A stretch of 64,000 bases of DNA from Proales similis. Taxonomy: Eukaryota > Rotifera > Eurotatoria > Ploima > Proalidae. Positions 25,586 through 35,449 of this stretch are shown here, one piece after another (position 1 is the first letter of the stretch; each line of letters begins with the position of its first letter). A program made the translations under genes and the position numbers. The stretch spans positions 994,501 to 1,058,500 of the forward strand of contig JAGVRJ010000010.1 in assembly GCA_019059635.1 (NCBI GenBank), in the 5' to 3' direction. The notes beneath the pieces were generated by a model. It did not search any database, had not been told where the DNA came from, and saw only the letters and a program-made list of their open reading frames with translations.

Positions 25586-26816
25586 ACGAGACGTAATAAA
25601 AAACAGAGTTGAGATTAGATATTTGCTGGTTTGTTTAACTGGGCGAATCATATGAGCGAATTGCGTCGAAAATAGCCCTGCACTTTGATCGTCAATATGA
25701 ATGGCTCTCGAGTTTTGAAGCCAGGTGCCCATCCTCTGACGATAAAGAACAGCGCGGACGAGAGCACGAGTTGCATAAACGAAAGCAACTAGGGCGCGTT
25801 GAAAGAATAACAGTGAAACGCATAGACGCAGGGGCAAGAGGGCAGCATAAACGGCAAACCTAATCGAATAATGCGAGTCTGACGGGTCTGAAGTGGTCGG
25901 CACAATTTAAGCGGCTGCCGCCGGCTGAAGGGACTAATGAGGGCATCGACAGTCATAATTTGAAAGCGTTTAATTTAGTGTCGACGAAATCGGATCTCAG
26001 TCTATAAATGCAGACCAGGCCCATGCCAGCACTCGGACTTCAACCGCAACTAGAAGAGTGCCTGGTCTGGAGAGAGGGCTCGCGCATCAATCAATAGGCA
26101 TTGGGAGCAAACAAAAATTGCTGCTTGCCTGACTTAAGAGCCTACTCAATAGCAGCTGATGCAGCTCACTGATGAGAGGCTGGAAAAATATTTACAAACA
26201 CACTTGGGATTGAGTTGCGCAAACTTGGCTCAGTGCAATCAATCAATGAGTATTAATTTGCCTTTTGTCAAGTCTGTTGGCGATTAAAACGAGCAAACAC
26301 ACGAAAAAGACGAGTTAAACGGAACAGCCGGCTAGGTAAACACTCGGCCTTGTATCTGCGAGGACACGAGAAACGACTAACCTTATTAGAAATTCCCATT
26401 AGGGTCCGGCATACGCGAACTTTGCACTCCCAAAAAGCGCGCATTATTCACACTATCAAAATCGATAAAGCTATTTGGCAGCCATTCGACCGCTGCAAAT
26501 TGATACACACACACACGCCCAGAGTCGAGGCAGAGTTGGCCAAAACGAAAATGGGTCAGGTGCTGGTGGGCAAAATATATAAACTGCCGAAAGATAAGGA
26601 CGAGTTCACCCAGACAATCGTCTGGGTAGGATATTCAAGCTGGCCATTGCCTGGTGGCGGCTGCTCTCTCTCTCTCTGTGTCTTGGGCCAAGTCGCAAGT
26701 CCGTTGGCTCTTGCTGTAGAAAATAGCCACATCCGGTCAATCTATGCGCCAAGAATAAATATTCATCGTGCATAAACAAGCATTAAGTAGGCGCTGTGCC
26801 TTTTCAAAATAACCAC

Positions 26817-26832
26817 AGAGAGAGAGAGAGAG
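26817..26832. repeat. (AG)8 microsatellite
   Basis: Eight uninterrupted AG units in the spacer between the receptor and ARPC4. A related CT-rich stretch is at 26671-26682. Confidence 0.9.
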
Positions 26833-27503
26833 GGCGATTGATTAGATTTAATTGAGATTGAAGATGGTACGAGCGAGGTGCTTCTGCGAGAAATTCATTA
26901 ATTATTTAGTGGACTCACGCCTGGCGTTTATATAGACCGGCACCATTCCACCTGTGGTTTGAATGAACGCTTGGTTGATTCAATCGGGCAAATCGATAGC
27001 GACCAGCCATAAAGAAAATAACGTGCTGCTTGATTGAAAATGTGCGATAAGACGAGCAGGCCAGGGCACGTACATGCGCCTAATACAAGCGTCACATGGG
27101 AACATACGATCGCATGCAAATCCTTTTAATTGGCTTAGAAGCTAACACTGATGGCGTGCCACAGGAAGCGATATATGCTCCAAATCCAGCGCTTAAATAA
27201 TTATAAATAGAACAAGAGGGAAAGGCACGACCGGCAGCTGCCCCGCGATCAGTGAGTGCCGTATTGTGTTCCGTGCAAACCCTCAATCAGTGCTGGCATA
27301 TTTAAGTGATTTCGTAAGCGAGATAAATAAATTCTAAAACTCGCAATTAATCTGAAATAGTTGACCCGACAAACGCCTGCTGCTTGGCATACAATCGTGC
27401 TTTATTAGACGAGCTAGGTAGTGGAAAATTGAAGACTTGGGAGTAGAAAACTTTTGATAAAAGCGGCTTCGGCTGGTTGCAAATTGTTTAGATTTTTGAC
27501 CAT

Positions 27504-28210
27504 CTAGAAGTTTTTCAGAAACTCTTCGGCACAAGTACGGCCTCGTGAGTTGACGCTCAATTTCATTTCGCTTATCTCCTTGTCTATTTCCTCCATGAAT
27601 GTGATTATGAAATCGACCAGTTTCTGCCGATACATGAGCTCTGTGTGAGTGTTGGTTATTAGAAAGCTGATGTCATAGTCCTAAATGCGTTTAAAAGTGT
27701 TGATGGTCGAGTTGCAATTCGTCAGATTCTGGAATGGCACTGACCTTGACAGGCTTGCGTCGAAGAATCACAAAGTTGTCGGCACGCATCATCATAAAGC
27801 GCATGAACTTGTGGCAGAGGATTTTTTCCAGATCATCAGCCTTCAAAATTTGGCGCGTGAATGCCGAGTTCGGAGGAGGCGTAACTTTTTTATAGACGAA
27901 CCTTCTTAATTGCGATGCTGATTCGAATTGAATTTATTGATCCTTCGATCAGAACGCGTTCGTTTTCGTTTCGGCTGATTACCACCGGAGCTAGCAAGAG
28001 CTCCTTGCTCTTTCTTTGAAATCGGAGAGCATTTTAGACTTTTGTGACTTTCAGTTCTTCAGACATTCACTTGACAGTTGCAGCTTACTTGACTTCAACT
28101 TCGGGTTTGTTGTGTCGCTCGACAGTTCTCGATTCGAAATTCTGAAGGCACATCGATGCTTGCAGAGTGGCACGCACTGCGTTCAAATACGGTTTCAGAG
28201 TGCTCGTCAT
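27504..28210 (-). CDS. ARPC4: Arp2/3 complex subunit 4 (ARPC4, p20)
   Basis: Structural subunit of the Arp2/3 complex, which nucleates branched actin filaments in the cytoplasm. Four exons: 28210-28089, 28013-27902, 27840-27745 and 27680-27504. Together they give 507 nt, or 168 residues plus stop, exactly the usual length of this family. Near-invariant family stretches are present: [78 protein letters not shown] and the C terminus AEEFLKNF. Introns are about 63-96 nt with GT-AG ends (donors GTAAGC, GTTCGT, GTCAGT). A minus-strand AATAAA lies about 100 nt past the stop. The start is the only ATG that gives the conserved N terminus [18 protein letters not shown]. Nothing in it looks broken. Confidence 0.98.
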
Positions 28211-28535
28211 TTTGTCGGGATCTTGACAAAAGAATATTCGAAGACGCGTTGATAAATGGACCTGTCGAGCAGCGACTTGGTGATCGCTAATGCTTTATCA
28301 CTCGGCTAGCGCGAAGTGCGCATAATAGACTGGTTGGGGACATTGCATACATTTTGTCTCATGGTTGGGTGGCTCATTGCCTCACGCCAGCGGATGATTG
28401 CGCTCAGCCAAATGAAGAATTTAGTGCCAGTCCCGTCAAGAGGTGGCCAAAATGTCAACTCAGAAAGAGAACGCAGCAAATGAAAATTATTTTTATTAGC
28501 CTAAGAAATGAGACAAAAATTTCACGAATAATCTC
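28211..28535. promoter_or_regulatory. Spacer: ARPC4 promoter region and ELOVL-a 3' end
   Basis: 325 bp between the ARPC4 start and the ELOVL-a stop. It must hold the ARPC4 promoter and the elongase 3' untranslated region. A minus-strand AATAAA at 28492-28497 is about 40 nt past the elongase stop and is the likely poly(A) signal. No defined promoter motif is seen. Confidence 0.5.
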
Positions 28536-29674
28536 CTATTGCTTCTTTTTGCTCGAAGTGCTATAAGACTTTTTGTAAAAGTTCATGAACAACGATGTGA
28601 TCAGAACGCCGTAGATTATGAAAGCGATGCTATAGCCTCTCGGATAAGAGCAGTCAGTCATTAGATTAGCGATCGCATGTGTCATTACAATTGCAAATTG
28701 AACCTAATCGGGCATGATCAAAATTGTTTAACAATTTCAAGAATTGAAGAAGAGAAATCTCAAACATACCAGTTGCATTTGAGTAAGGTATTTCTTCCAC
28801 CAAAGGTACTTTTGCATGGACGGTCCGCAAGCCGACAGGCCGTAATAAGAATACATCACAGCATGTACAAGCGAGTTCATGAGGCACAGAAAGAAAGCTT
28901 TCAATCGCCAAATCAAAACGAGTTCAAACCTGGAGTGCTGACGGGTAATCTTACTTTGGCCTCCGGCAACGTATTTCACACCACTCCATGCATTGGCCAC
29001 CATGCTAGAATGGTGGAACACGTGCAAAAACGTGATTTGATTGGATTTTTTGCGCAACGCGAACAGAACCTGCCATACCCGTTTTGTAAATTTGAAAATC
29101 CCATATGATTGCGTAGCGATCACTTACCGTGTCTAGCAAATCAACTAGTTTTATAATGAAGTACAGCCACAAGACAGAGGCCATCTAGTTGGATTAGATT
29201 AATGTGGATATATTGTGTGGTGAGGCCGGCAGTTTACCCTGAGAGCAAGAGGGTCATTCGTATAATTGACTGGTTCGCAAAGTAAACTGTAGCGGCTCTG
29301 GACCGCCACAACAAGAATCTGGAATGGTGAGAATAACTCATAGGAGGGCTTTTTGTTTGGGGAGGGGCGAGTGGGTTTACCTCGGCGAATATATAGATCG
29401 AAATGAGAACCTGAAACAAGTTGTATACGATCAGGAAGCCTCTCAGTTCAAAAGGAGCCCGATTGCGCATGAACAGTCGTATGAAGACGATACTAAGAAC
29501 ATAGGCAAATAGGAAAAGGCAAGCGGCCATCGGTGTCTCCATGAATAGCCAGTTTTTGACCCTTTCATCTGAAGCGGGCGATTGTGTTAGGAATCAGTAG
29601 AGTAGCCCCCATTTGGAGTTGAACTTGCCTCCTCTTGACATGTAGTAGTCGTAGATGTTCTTGAGCTGCTCCAT
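28536..29674 (-). CDS. Very-long-chain fatty acid elongase (ELOVL-a)
   Basis: Elongase of the ELOVL/ELO family: the membrane-bound condensing enzyme of the ER cycle that adds two carbons from malonyl-CoA to long-chain acyl-CoA. It has the hallmark [25 protein letters not shown] (the HxxHH histidine box), [12 protein letters not shown] and [14 protein letters not shown] segments, and hydrophobic stretches typical of its multi-pass fold. The N terminus is [15 protein letters not shown], then DERVKNW. The C terminus ends in KKKQ, which fits a dilysine ER-retrieval signal. The gene is spliced into several short-intron exons; intron 1 appears to use a GC donor (GGAG/GCAAGT). A paralogue lies at 32290-33470 on the same strand, so this looks like a tandem duplication. 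The substrate class cannot be read from sequence alone. Confidence 0.93.
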
Positions 29675-30216
29675 TCCGGTTCCTTTGTCTGGCTGCGTGG
29701 CTATCTAATAGAAAATTGTTTCAATTTAGGGATATATGGGTGAGCAACGATTTAGCAGTAGCGTGCCGTCGCTTCCGATATACCGCTTCTCACGTTTAGA
29801 AAGAAATTATGATTTGTGCAAATACACTCAGACGACTTGCACATAATGTGACTCAGATAAGAAACTGCGACGAGAGCTTGGCAGGTTAAAGATGCCGGTC
29901 ATCGAGTCAGATGAAACTGTTTACATAGGTCCCTGTCGGAGCATATTATGAATTTGAAATCGAATCTGTTCACTGATTTATTGATTATTCGGACATTCCT
30001 TAATAATGAATGAATTAGGAAGAAGCAGAGAGCCTAATTATAGGAAAAAAGCAGAAATTGGTAGCGGCAATGCTTGAATGAATTAACAAACGGGTTCGAG
30101 TCTAGTTTAACACACTCGGAGAAAATAAACAAATCGCTAAAGCTTTGTGAAAGGGTCAAGCTTGAACTGAAAGTTGGCGCAATATTAAACAAGAAAAAGA
30201 AAAGAAAGTTGGGGAT
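29675..30216. other. Spacer upstream of ELOVL-a
   Basis: About 540 bp, A/T-rich, with no convincing ORF. It should hold the ELOVL-a promoter and the 3' untranslated end of the PCED1-like gene. No clear motif is seen. Confidence 0.45.
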
Positions 30217-31438
30217 TTAAAGCTTCCTGCGCTTGTTGCTTGATGATTGATAGGTTGTGTGAAAAAAATCGTCTGTCGGCTGAACGTTGAGAGACAATAG
30301 AGGCCTCTTTCCAGACGATTGTGTAGAGTCTATTGACCAGGCCTGTGGCATTGAATGCGTAGAATCCTTTGAGTTAAATGCGCGCAAGTACGGCTGAAGG
30401 ACAGAGCGTGCACTGAAAATTCTATTCGTAATCTCGTCCAAATTCACATTTTCAGAGTAATTTGATGCTTGAATTGATTGTTTAAGCTGAAGCAGGGAAG
30501 GGTTGGATTTTATGTGCTGACGACCTTTGGTTTCAATGCGCCAAACTTGGCAAAGATGATTGAGAATTAGATCGGTTATGCGCCGGTGTACACTGGCGTC
30601 CCAGTGAATGCCGTCCTTGGCACGATGTTCGGTCAAATTTTGAAAGTAATAGTGCAGGTCGAGCAAGTCGAGTTTGTAGCTGTCCACTACAAAATAGGCG
30701 AACGCGTTTGCGCGCAGAACGTCTTCTCGAAGGTCCAGAGGCGTAAGATTCTCATTCCCAGTAAATCCTCCTTTCACTTCTTTCGATAAAGGCATCGTGG
30801 TCGTCCATATGAAGACGGTTGTGCTGGGCAGAATTTTACAAAACGTCAACAAACTGTATGGCAGGTTTCGCTTAAACTGTTCCATAGAGGTCGGTCCATA
30901 CCTGAATTAGTTTTATTTTTTTGAATCTTTCTAAAACATTTGCTTGGTCTCGGTTGGTTTATATAGTTACCGTGTCAAGTCCCAGCATCCACTGTTCATT
31001 ATTACGACATCGGGTTTTTCGACCTCCCGGCGAATATTATCGCAGATGCTGTGCAAGTAGTCAGAGTAACAACGGGTTATGAAGTAAAATTTGACCAAAT
31101 GATGCGGTGTGCAGAATTCCCGAACCTAGTAAGCCCAACTGAGCAATGACGTAAGGAAGAACACTGAATAGGACAGAACTCACTTCTTTATAGGTGACTT
31201 CGTTGCTCATCACTCCTTTCTGGCCACCTTCAAGAAGGATGTCGTCTTCGAATCGCATTTCACCTTTGGTTTTAAGATCTTCCATCGTAAGTTTTAAATC
31301 TGATTGAAGAAATTTTACAAAATCTTTGTACATGCTGCGAATGACTTTTTAACAAAACCGTCAGCTTGGCCAGAGTCTATCAACCGATTAATCTTTTTTA
31401 CCCGAATCTCCGATAAAAACAATATACTTGTTCTTCAT
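30217..31438 (-). CDS. PC-esterase domain protein (PCED1/FAM113-like)
   Basis: Member of the GDSL/SGNH-type PC-esterase family related to vertebrate PCED1A/B. These are predicted acyl esterases whose substrate is not known. Exon 1 encodes MKNKYIVFIGDS (the block with the nucleophile Ser) and joins, across a roughly 57-nt intron, to VIRSMYKDFVKFLQSD. Later exons give KGEMRFEDD, VREFCTPHHLVKFYFITR, DVVIMNSGCWDLTRYGP and LRANAFAYFVV. The last exon contains DLHYYFQNLTEHRAKDGIHW, whose DGxHW supplies the catalytic Asp and His. The C-terminal 90 or so residues are low-complexity and end in KRRKL. There is no signal peptide, so it is probably intracellular. It sits between two elongase paralogues on the same strand. 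The family call is confident; which vertebrate paralogue it matches is not. Confidence 0.92.
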
Positions 31439-31688
31439 GATCCTTTTAGCTTCGGATGTGGTGAATATTGGTTGGATAATCATTGTAGTTTGTAACACAA
31501 CGAATCAATCTCAATTAATTTGTTAATCAGTTCCACACGTGCAAAGTCAACAAAAGAGCCAAATGCGAGACATGCAAATTAATCTGCTAGTTTTGCTTTG
31601 CCTTCAATGCTCTTCTTACAATTGAAAGGAAATTTGTATGCAGACGAGATTTCAAACAATTTGTTTTAATCGAGCATCATTACGTCAA
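31439..31688. other. Spacer between PCED1-like gene and tRNA-Ala
   Basis: About 250 bp of A/T-rich sequence. It should contain the PCED1-like promoter. No defined motif is seen. Confidence 0.4.
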
Positions 31689-31761
31689 GGGGGTGTAGCT
31701 CAGATGGTAGAGCGCTCGCTTAGCATGCGAGAGGTACCGGGATCGATACCCGGCACCTCCA
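31689..31761 (+). tRNA. tRNA-Ala (anticodon AGC), copy 1
   Basis: 73-nt cloverleaf. The acceptor stem GGGGGTG pairs with CACCTCC, the anticodon stem is CTCGC/GCGAG with loop TTAGCAT (anticodon AGC), and the T-arm is CCGGG/CCCGG with loop ATCGATA. The internal A box (TAGCTCAGATGG) and B box (GGATCGATACC) of RNA polymerase III genes are intact, and a T-run follows at once. The form is typical of animal tRNA-Ala. There is no intron. Confidence 0.97.
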
Positions 31762-32034
31762 TTTTTTTAACTAAAAGTTTGCCAGGAAAAATTTTGGCGA
31801 AGGAAAGAAACATCTTTTTCATATATTATGCAGAAATTTGCTAGATAAAAATGGTTCAAGCGTAATTGGCTTAATTTTTTCAAGGCTTACGATTGAAGTG
31901 GGGAACGCTTCAACCTTTAATTTAGAGACTCAAGATGATTTATGTGAAACTACAAAATTATTTTTGGATTCGTCTACAGATTGAGAGAGAAATAGGCAAA
32001 AATAAAGCCAAGATGCTTCATCAAAGATAATGAA

Positions 32035-32107
32035 GGGGGTGTAGCTCAGATGGTAGAGCGCTCGCTTAGCATGCGAGAGGTACCGGGATCGATACCCGGC
32101 ACCTCCA
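32035..32107 (+). tRNA. tRNA-Ala (anticodon AGC), copy 2
   Basis: Base-for-base identical to copy 1 over 73 nt, 346 bp downstream on the same strand. Flanking sequences differ. A T5 run follows and can act as the RNA polymerase III terminator. Confidence 0.97.
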
Positions 32108-32289
32108 TTTTTGTTGGCGATCCAACAAGATGTCCATTAAGTTGCTCTCAACGTACCAAGTCGATTCGTCATTATATAATTTTTTTTTCTTAAACAAACG
32201 TTGCGAAAAGATAAGATTTCTCCCAATTTTTATTAGACTACTGAATACTTGCCAAAAGTGAAAAGAAGCTCATTTAGCTAAAATTAATT

Positions 32290-33470
32290 TTAATTAGCTT
32301 TTTTCTCGCTCTCTTTTACAGTGCTCGGCTTTTTCCTATAAGACTGGATATAAAAATTGACAAAGAAACTCATTATTATCATGCCATAGATCAGGTATGA
32401 CAAAGAGAATCCTTTGGGGAACGAGCAGTCCGACATAAAGTTCACCAACGAATGGATCATAACGGCAACAAATTGAATCTTGAGAACAGAGGAAATGAGT
32501 CGAATTGCCTAATTTGGATGCGAACCAAGGAGAAATGGCTTACCAACTGGATTTGAGTGATGTATTTCTTCCACCACAAATATTTCTGCACACTTGGTCC
32601 GACCGCAGATAGACCGTAGTAGGCATACATCACCGTGTGAACGAAAGAGTTAAGCATGCACAAAAAGAATGCTTTTTGTTGAGAATAAATAAATAGATAA
32701 GGTTATTTAAAAATATTTGATTCGAAAATCTTTTACTTTGACCGCCGCCGACATATTTGAGACCGATCCAGGCGTACGGAAACATGGTTGAGTGATGGAA
32801 CACATGCAGAAAAGTAATCTGGTTCTGCTTTTTGCGTAGGGCAAATAAGATCTGAAAAAAATTTTTTCGTCTTTCAGCAGCTTGAAACGTTGTTTTTAAA
32901 ATCTTACAGTGTCCAACAAGTCCACCAGCTTGGTCATGTAATAGTACCAAAGAACGGTGAGCATCTTTCAGAGACAAACGTGATAAAGCCCGAATAAAAC
33001 TTTTGAAATAGATGTTTACCCTCATGGCCAGCGGATCAGTTGAGTAATCCACGGGCTGACAGACGAGGCTGTAATTGCTGAGATAGGCCACAGTCAACAG
33101 CTTGTAGAAAAAAATAATTAGCGAAGAGTACTGTAATCATTGACTGTTTTGTTACCTCGGCAAATATGTAGAATGATGCGCATACTTGCAAAAAGTTGTA
33201 AACGATCAGAACGTATCTGAGACCAAAGGGCTTGCGATGAGCCATTTGATCTTTAATAATTTGCAGCAGAATGAAATAGGCGATCAAAAATCCGATCGTT
33301 TTCATCGGCGTTCTCATCATGAACCAGTTCTCGACTCGTGGATCTGTTTGAGGAAAACATTCAATTTCTATTTTGAATTTTCTTTTTACAGCATCATCTC
33401 AGTCCATACCGCCTTTGCTCAAATAGTAGTGGTAGAGGCCCACCATCGACGAAGAGTTCGTTTCGGCCAT
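32290..33470 (-). CDS. Very-long-chain fatty acid elongase (ELOVL-b)
   Basis: Second ELOVL-family elongase, paralogous to the gene at 28536-29674 and in the same order and phase of exons. Exon 1 gives [20 protein letters not shown], then [16 protein letters not shown]. The histidine box is [16 protein letters not shown]; other family marks are [31 protein letters not shown] and [14 protein letters not shown]. The last exon encodes [13 protein letters not shown] and ends in KKAN, again a dilysine-type ER-retrieval tail. It acts in the ER membrane in long-chain acyl-CoA elongation. Intron 1 uses a normal GT donor (GTATGG), unlike its paralogue. A minus-strand AATAAA lies at 32229-32234, about 56 nt past the stop. 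Confidence 0.93.
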
Positions 33471-34675
33471 ACTCTCCTTGAAGAGAAACTGCTCCAAGAC
33501 TCTAAAGATTACATGGAATGTTTAAAATATATGAGTAGACAATACGAGACGAGCGCGTCTGAATTGAAAATCCCGACGCAATAAAGATGTAAATTTCAGC
33601 CGAGAAAGACACATGCGAGATCGAATTTCATTTTAAATTCGTCAAACGAGCTCATCGCTTGGCTATTTACAGCGTGCAAGACTAAGTGTGCGCCGATTCA
33701 AGCAAAAGAGTCAAATTTTCGGTGCAAGCCATAAGACTCAACACATTAGACCACGCCGGGCGTGTTTGGCCCAATGCACGCTTATGAACATGATGCTATC
33801 ATTCTTATGCCAGCGCCTACTTTCAATAATGAATTATGGCAAAAAATGAATCAGAGATAGTAATCGCTGCGAACTGCCTGCTGCATAATCAAGTTTGTAT
33901 TCATCATTAAACTTGCCAAGATGCTTCGATATGGATGAGTGAATTTGTCCTAGCATTGGAGCTGGCAAGGTTCGAATGAGCGAATAAATGTTTTGAGTCA
34001 AAATAACTCTCTAAGAAACGAGCAACCCTGAGAACGGTAACTAAGAGAGCAACTAGAAAAACAGCTAGAAAGCAAATCTTTCAAACACTAATTTTGCGGT
34101 TTAGTCGATTATTCTAAAATATGCAGCGACAGCCAACCAGGCGAGTTGAGCAATGGAAACAGAAAATATTAGCAAGTTTTGGACTTGGCACTTTCTGTAT
34201 CCCAATAAATGCAAATTTAGACGCCGCTTGGCAATCGCTCGACCTACTTTTAACGATTACTAATTCTAATTCTTCATTAGAATGAATCAGACCACTTTTT
34301 CTCTCTTTTTTTTAAATATATAACTGAATAGCCGTTCGTGCCGAATATGATATTAATTGGCTAGTTGAAACAAAATTTGAAACCGCGAGTTTTAAAAAAT
34401 CGCGTCACTTACACACGAACACACCACATAAACTGAACGCAACCGCATCATGTTTATTTTGATTGCGGTTGTGAGAGAGCGAGCGCTTTCGCTTAGCTGG
34501 CTCGTTGCTTCTGGCTCATTTTGTTTCAATCTGCTCAAATAAATGGCCAAGAACAGTACGCTTCGGCTCTCTAAAGCCTGGGCCGCAAAACTCAAGCAAG
34601 TAGGGCATTAAAGAACTGATCAAATAATTGAGAACTCGTTCCTCAACTCGTTTGCTTAAGGCTGATGATAATCAA
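33471..34675. other. Spacer upstream of ELOVL-b
   Basis: About 1.2 kb with no convincing ORF, repeat or RNA gene. It should contain the promoters of ELOVL-b (-) and of the small plus-strand ORF at 34676. Confidence 0.45.
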
Positions 34676-35110
34676 ATGCAAGAGCTAGTCGAGCTGCTTC
34701 GAGCTAGACTGTCAGAATGTAGTTCAAATATTGAGTTGTTGAGAAAAATGACAAGTGAACTGAATGTGGATTTTGGCCGCATCGACAGCCAGCTGTCGCA
34801 CGTTTCTAGCAGACTGAAGGACTTGCAGCCAGAAGCTACTTTGAGCCCATCCGCTAGTTCGAGTAGCTTGTCTAGCTCAGATGAGCCTATTCCCGATACA
34901 GCTTGCCTTGAGGGAGATGCAGAGGATGATGCCGACAACACTTACGTATTGATCGACCATTTCCCTGATGGAATCGAACAACGTGACCTTAAGATAATCA
35001 TGTCACCGCAAAAGCTAGCAAATGAAACCGAAATAAACTCAACCAGTCTGATAAATATGCTTTTATACCAAGTGGCTGCCGACCAAAGTGATAAGCAAAA
35101 TGTGGCCTAA
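34676..35110 (+). CDS. Small coiled-coil protein, unrecognised
   Basis: Open frame of 144 codons from the first ATG. The frame stays open to 34628, but without an ATG. The first 60 or so residues have a heptad-like pattern suited to a coiled coil (MQELVELLRARLSECSSNIE, then LRKMTSELNVDFGRIDSQL). A Ser-rich stretch (ASSSSLSSSDEP) and an acidic stretch (EGDAEDDAD) follow, and the tail is mixed. There is no signal peptide or membrane segment. AATAAA at 35265-35270 is about 155 nt after the stop. I do not recognise the family; such small proteins are often subunits of larger complexes (inference). An upstream spliced exon cannot be excluded. Confidence 0.5.
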   Translation: MQELVELLRARLSECSSNIELLRKMTSELNVDFGRIDSQLSHVSSRLKDLQPEATLSPSASSSSLSSSDEPIPDTACLEGDAEDDADNTYVLIDHFPDGIEQRDLKIIMSPQKLANETEINSTSLINMLLYQVAADQSDKQNVA

Positions 35111-35449
35111 TGCTCCTTAATTGCGGAATCGTCACCAATCGAAATCAATTTGCTTTCTATTGTTCATAGCGTTGACATGTATGCCACAACACTTTTTAAC
35201 AAACAATTTATTTATGAGCTCGCTGCAATTAATTTTTATCCGATTCGTCCAATTTGTGCAATTAAATAAAAAATAATCAATCGATTTTCTGTACCTCTAT
35301 TTGGCCTCGACTTGTACGCAGCTTAGCAAGCTGGTTAAAAATTGCAGCAGAGAGAGCAAGCAGAGACCCAGAGTCTCTTGGAACTGTTCGAAATCGATTT
35401 GTTGAATTTATTTCAAGCCTTGAACTTTCGAATAATTCCAAGTGAATAA
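35111..35449. terminator. Convergent 3' ends of the coiled-coil ORF and CFAP54
   Basis: About 340 bp between two stops facing each other. A plus-strand AATAAA at 35265-35270 is a likely poly(A) signal. No gene is seen. Confidence 0.5.

Larger units (their letters stand above)
25332..27503. other. Gene-poor spacer with promoter region and microsatellites
   Basis: About 2.2 kb between the receptor start and the ARPC4 stop. It holds GA/AG microsatellites and a possible ARPC4 poly(A) signal (minus-strand AATAAA at 27401-27406). Its open frames lack ATG starts, domain likeness and splice context, so I call no gene here. The receptor promoter should lie just right of 25331. Confidence 0.5.

Noticed and set aside
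26350-26775. 141-codon plus-strand frame
   Set aside because: No ATG at its start, low-complexity CT/GA content, no domain and no splice context; probably promoter or spacer DNA.
31638-31844. 68-codon plus-strand frame
   Set aside because: It runs through the tRNA-Ala gene, which explains the sequence.
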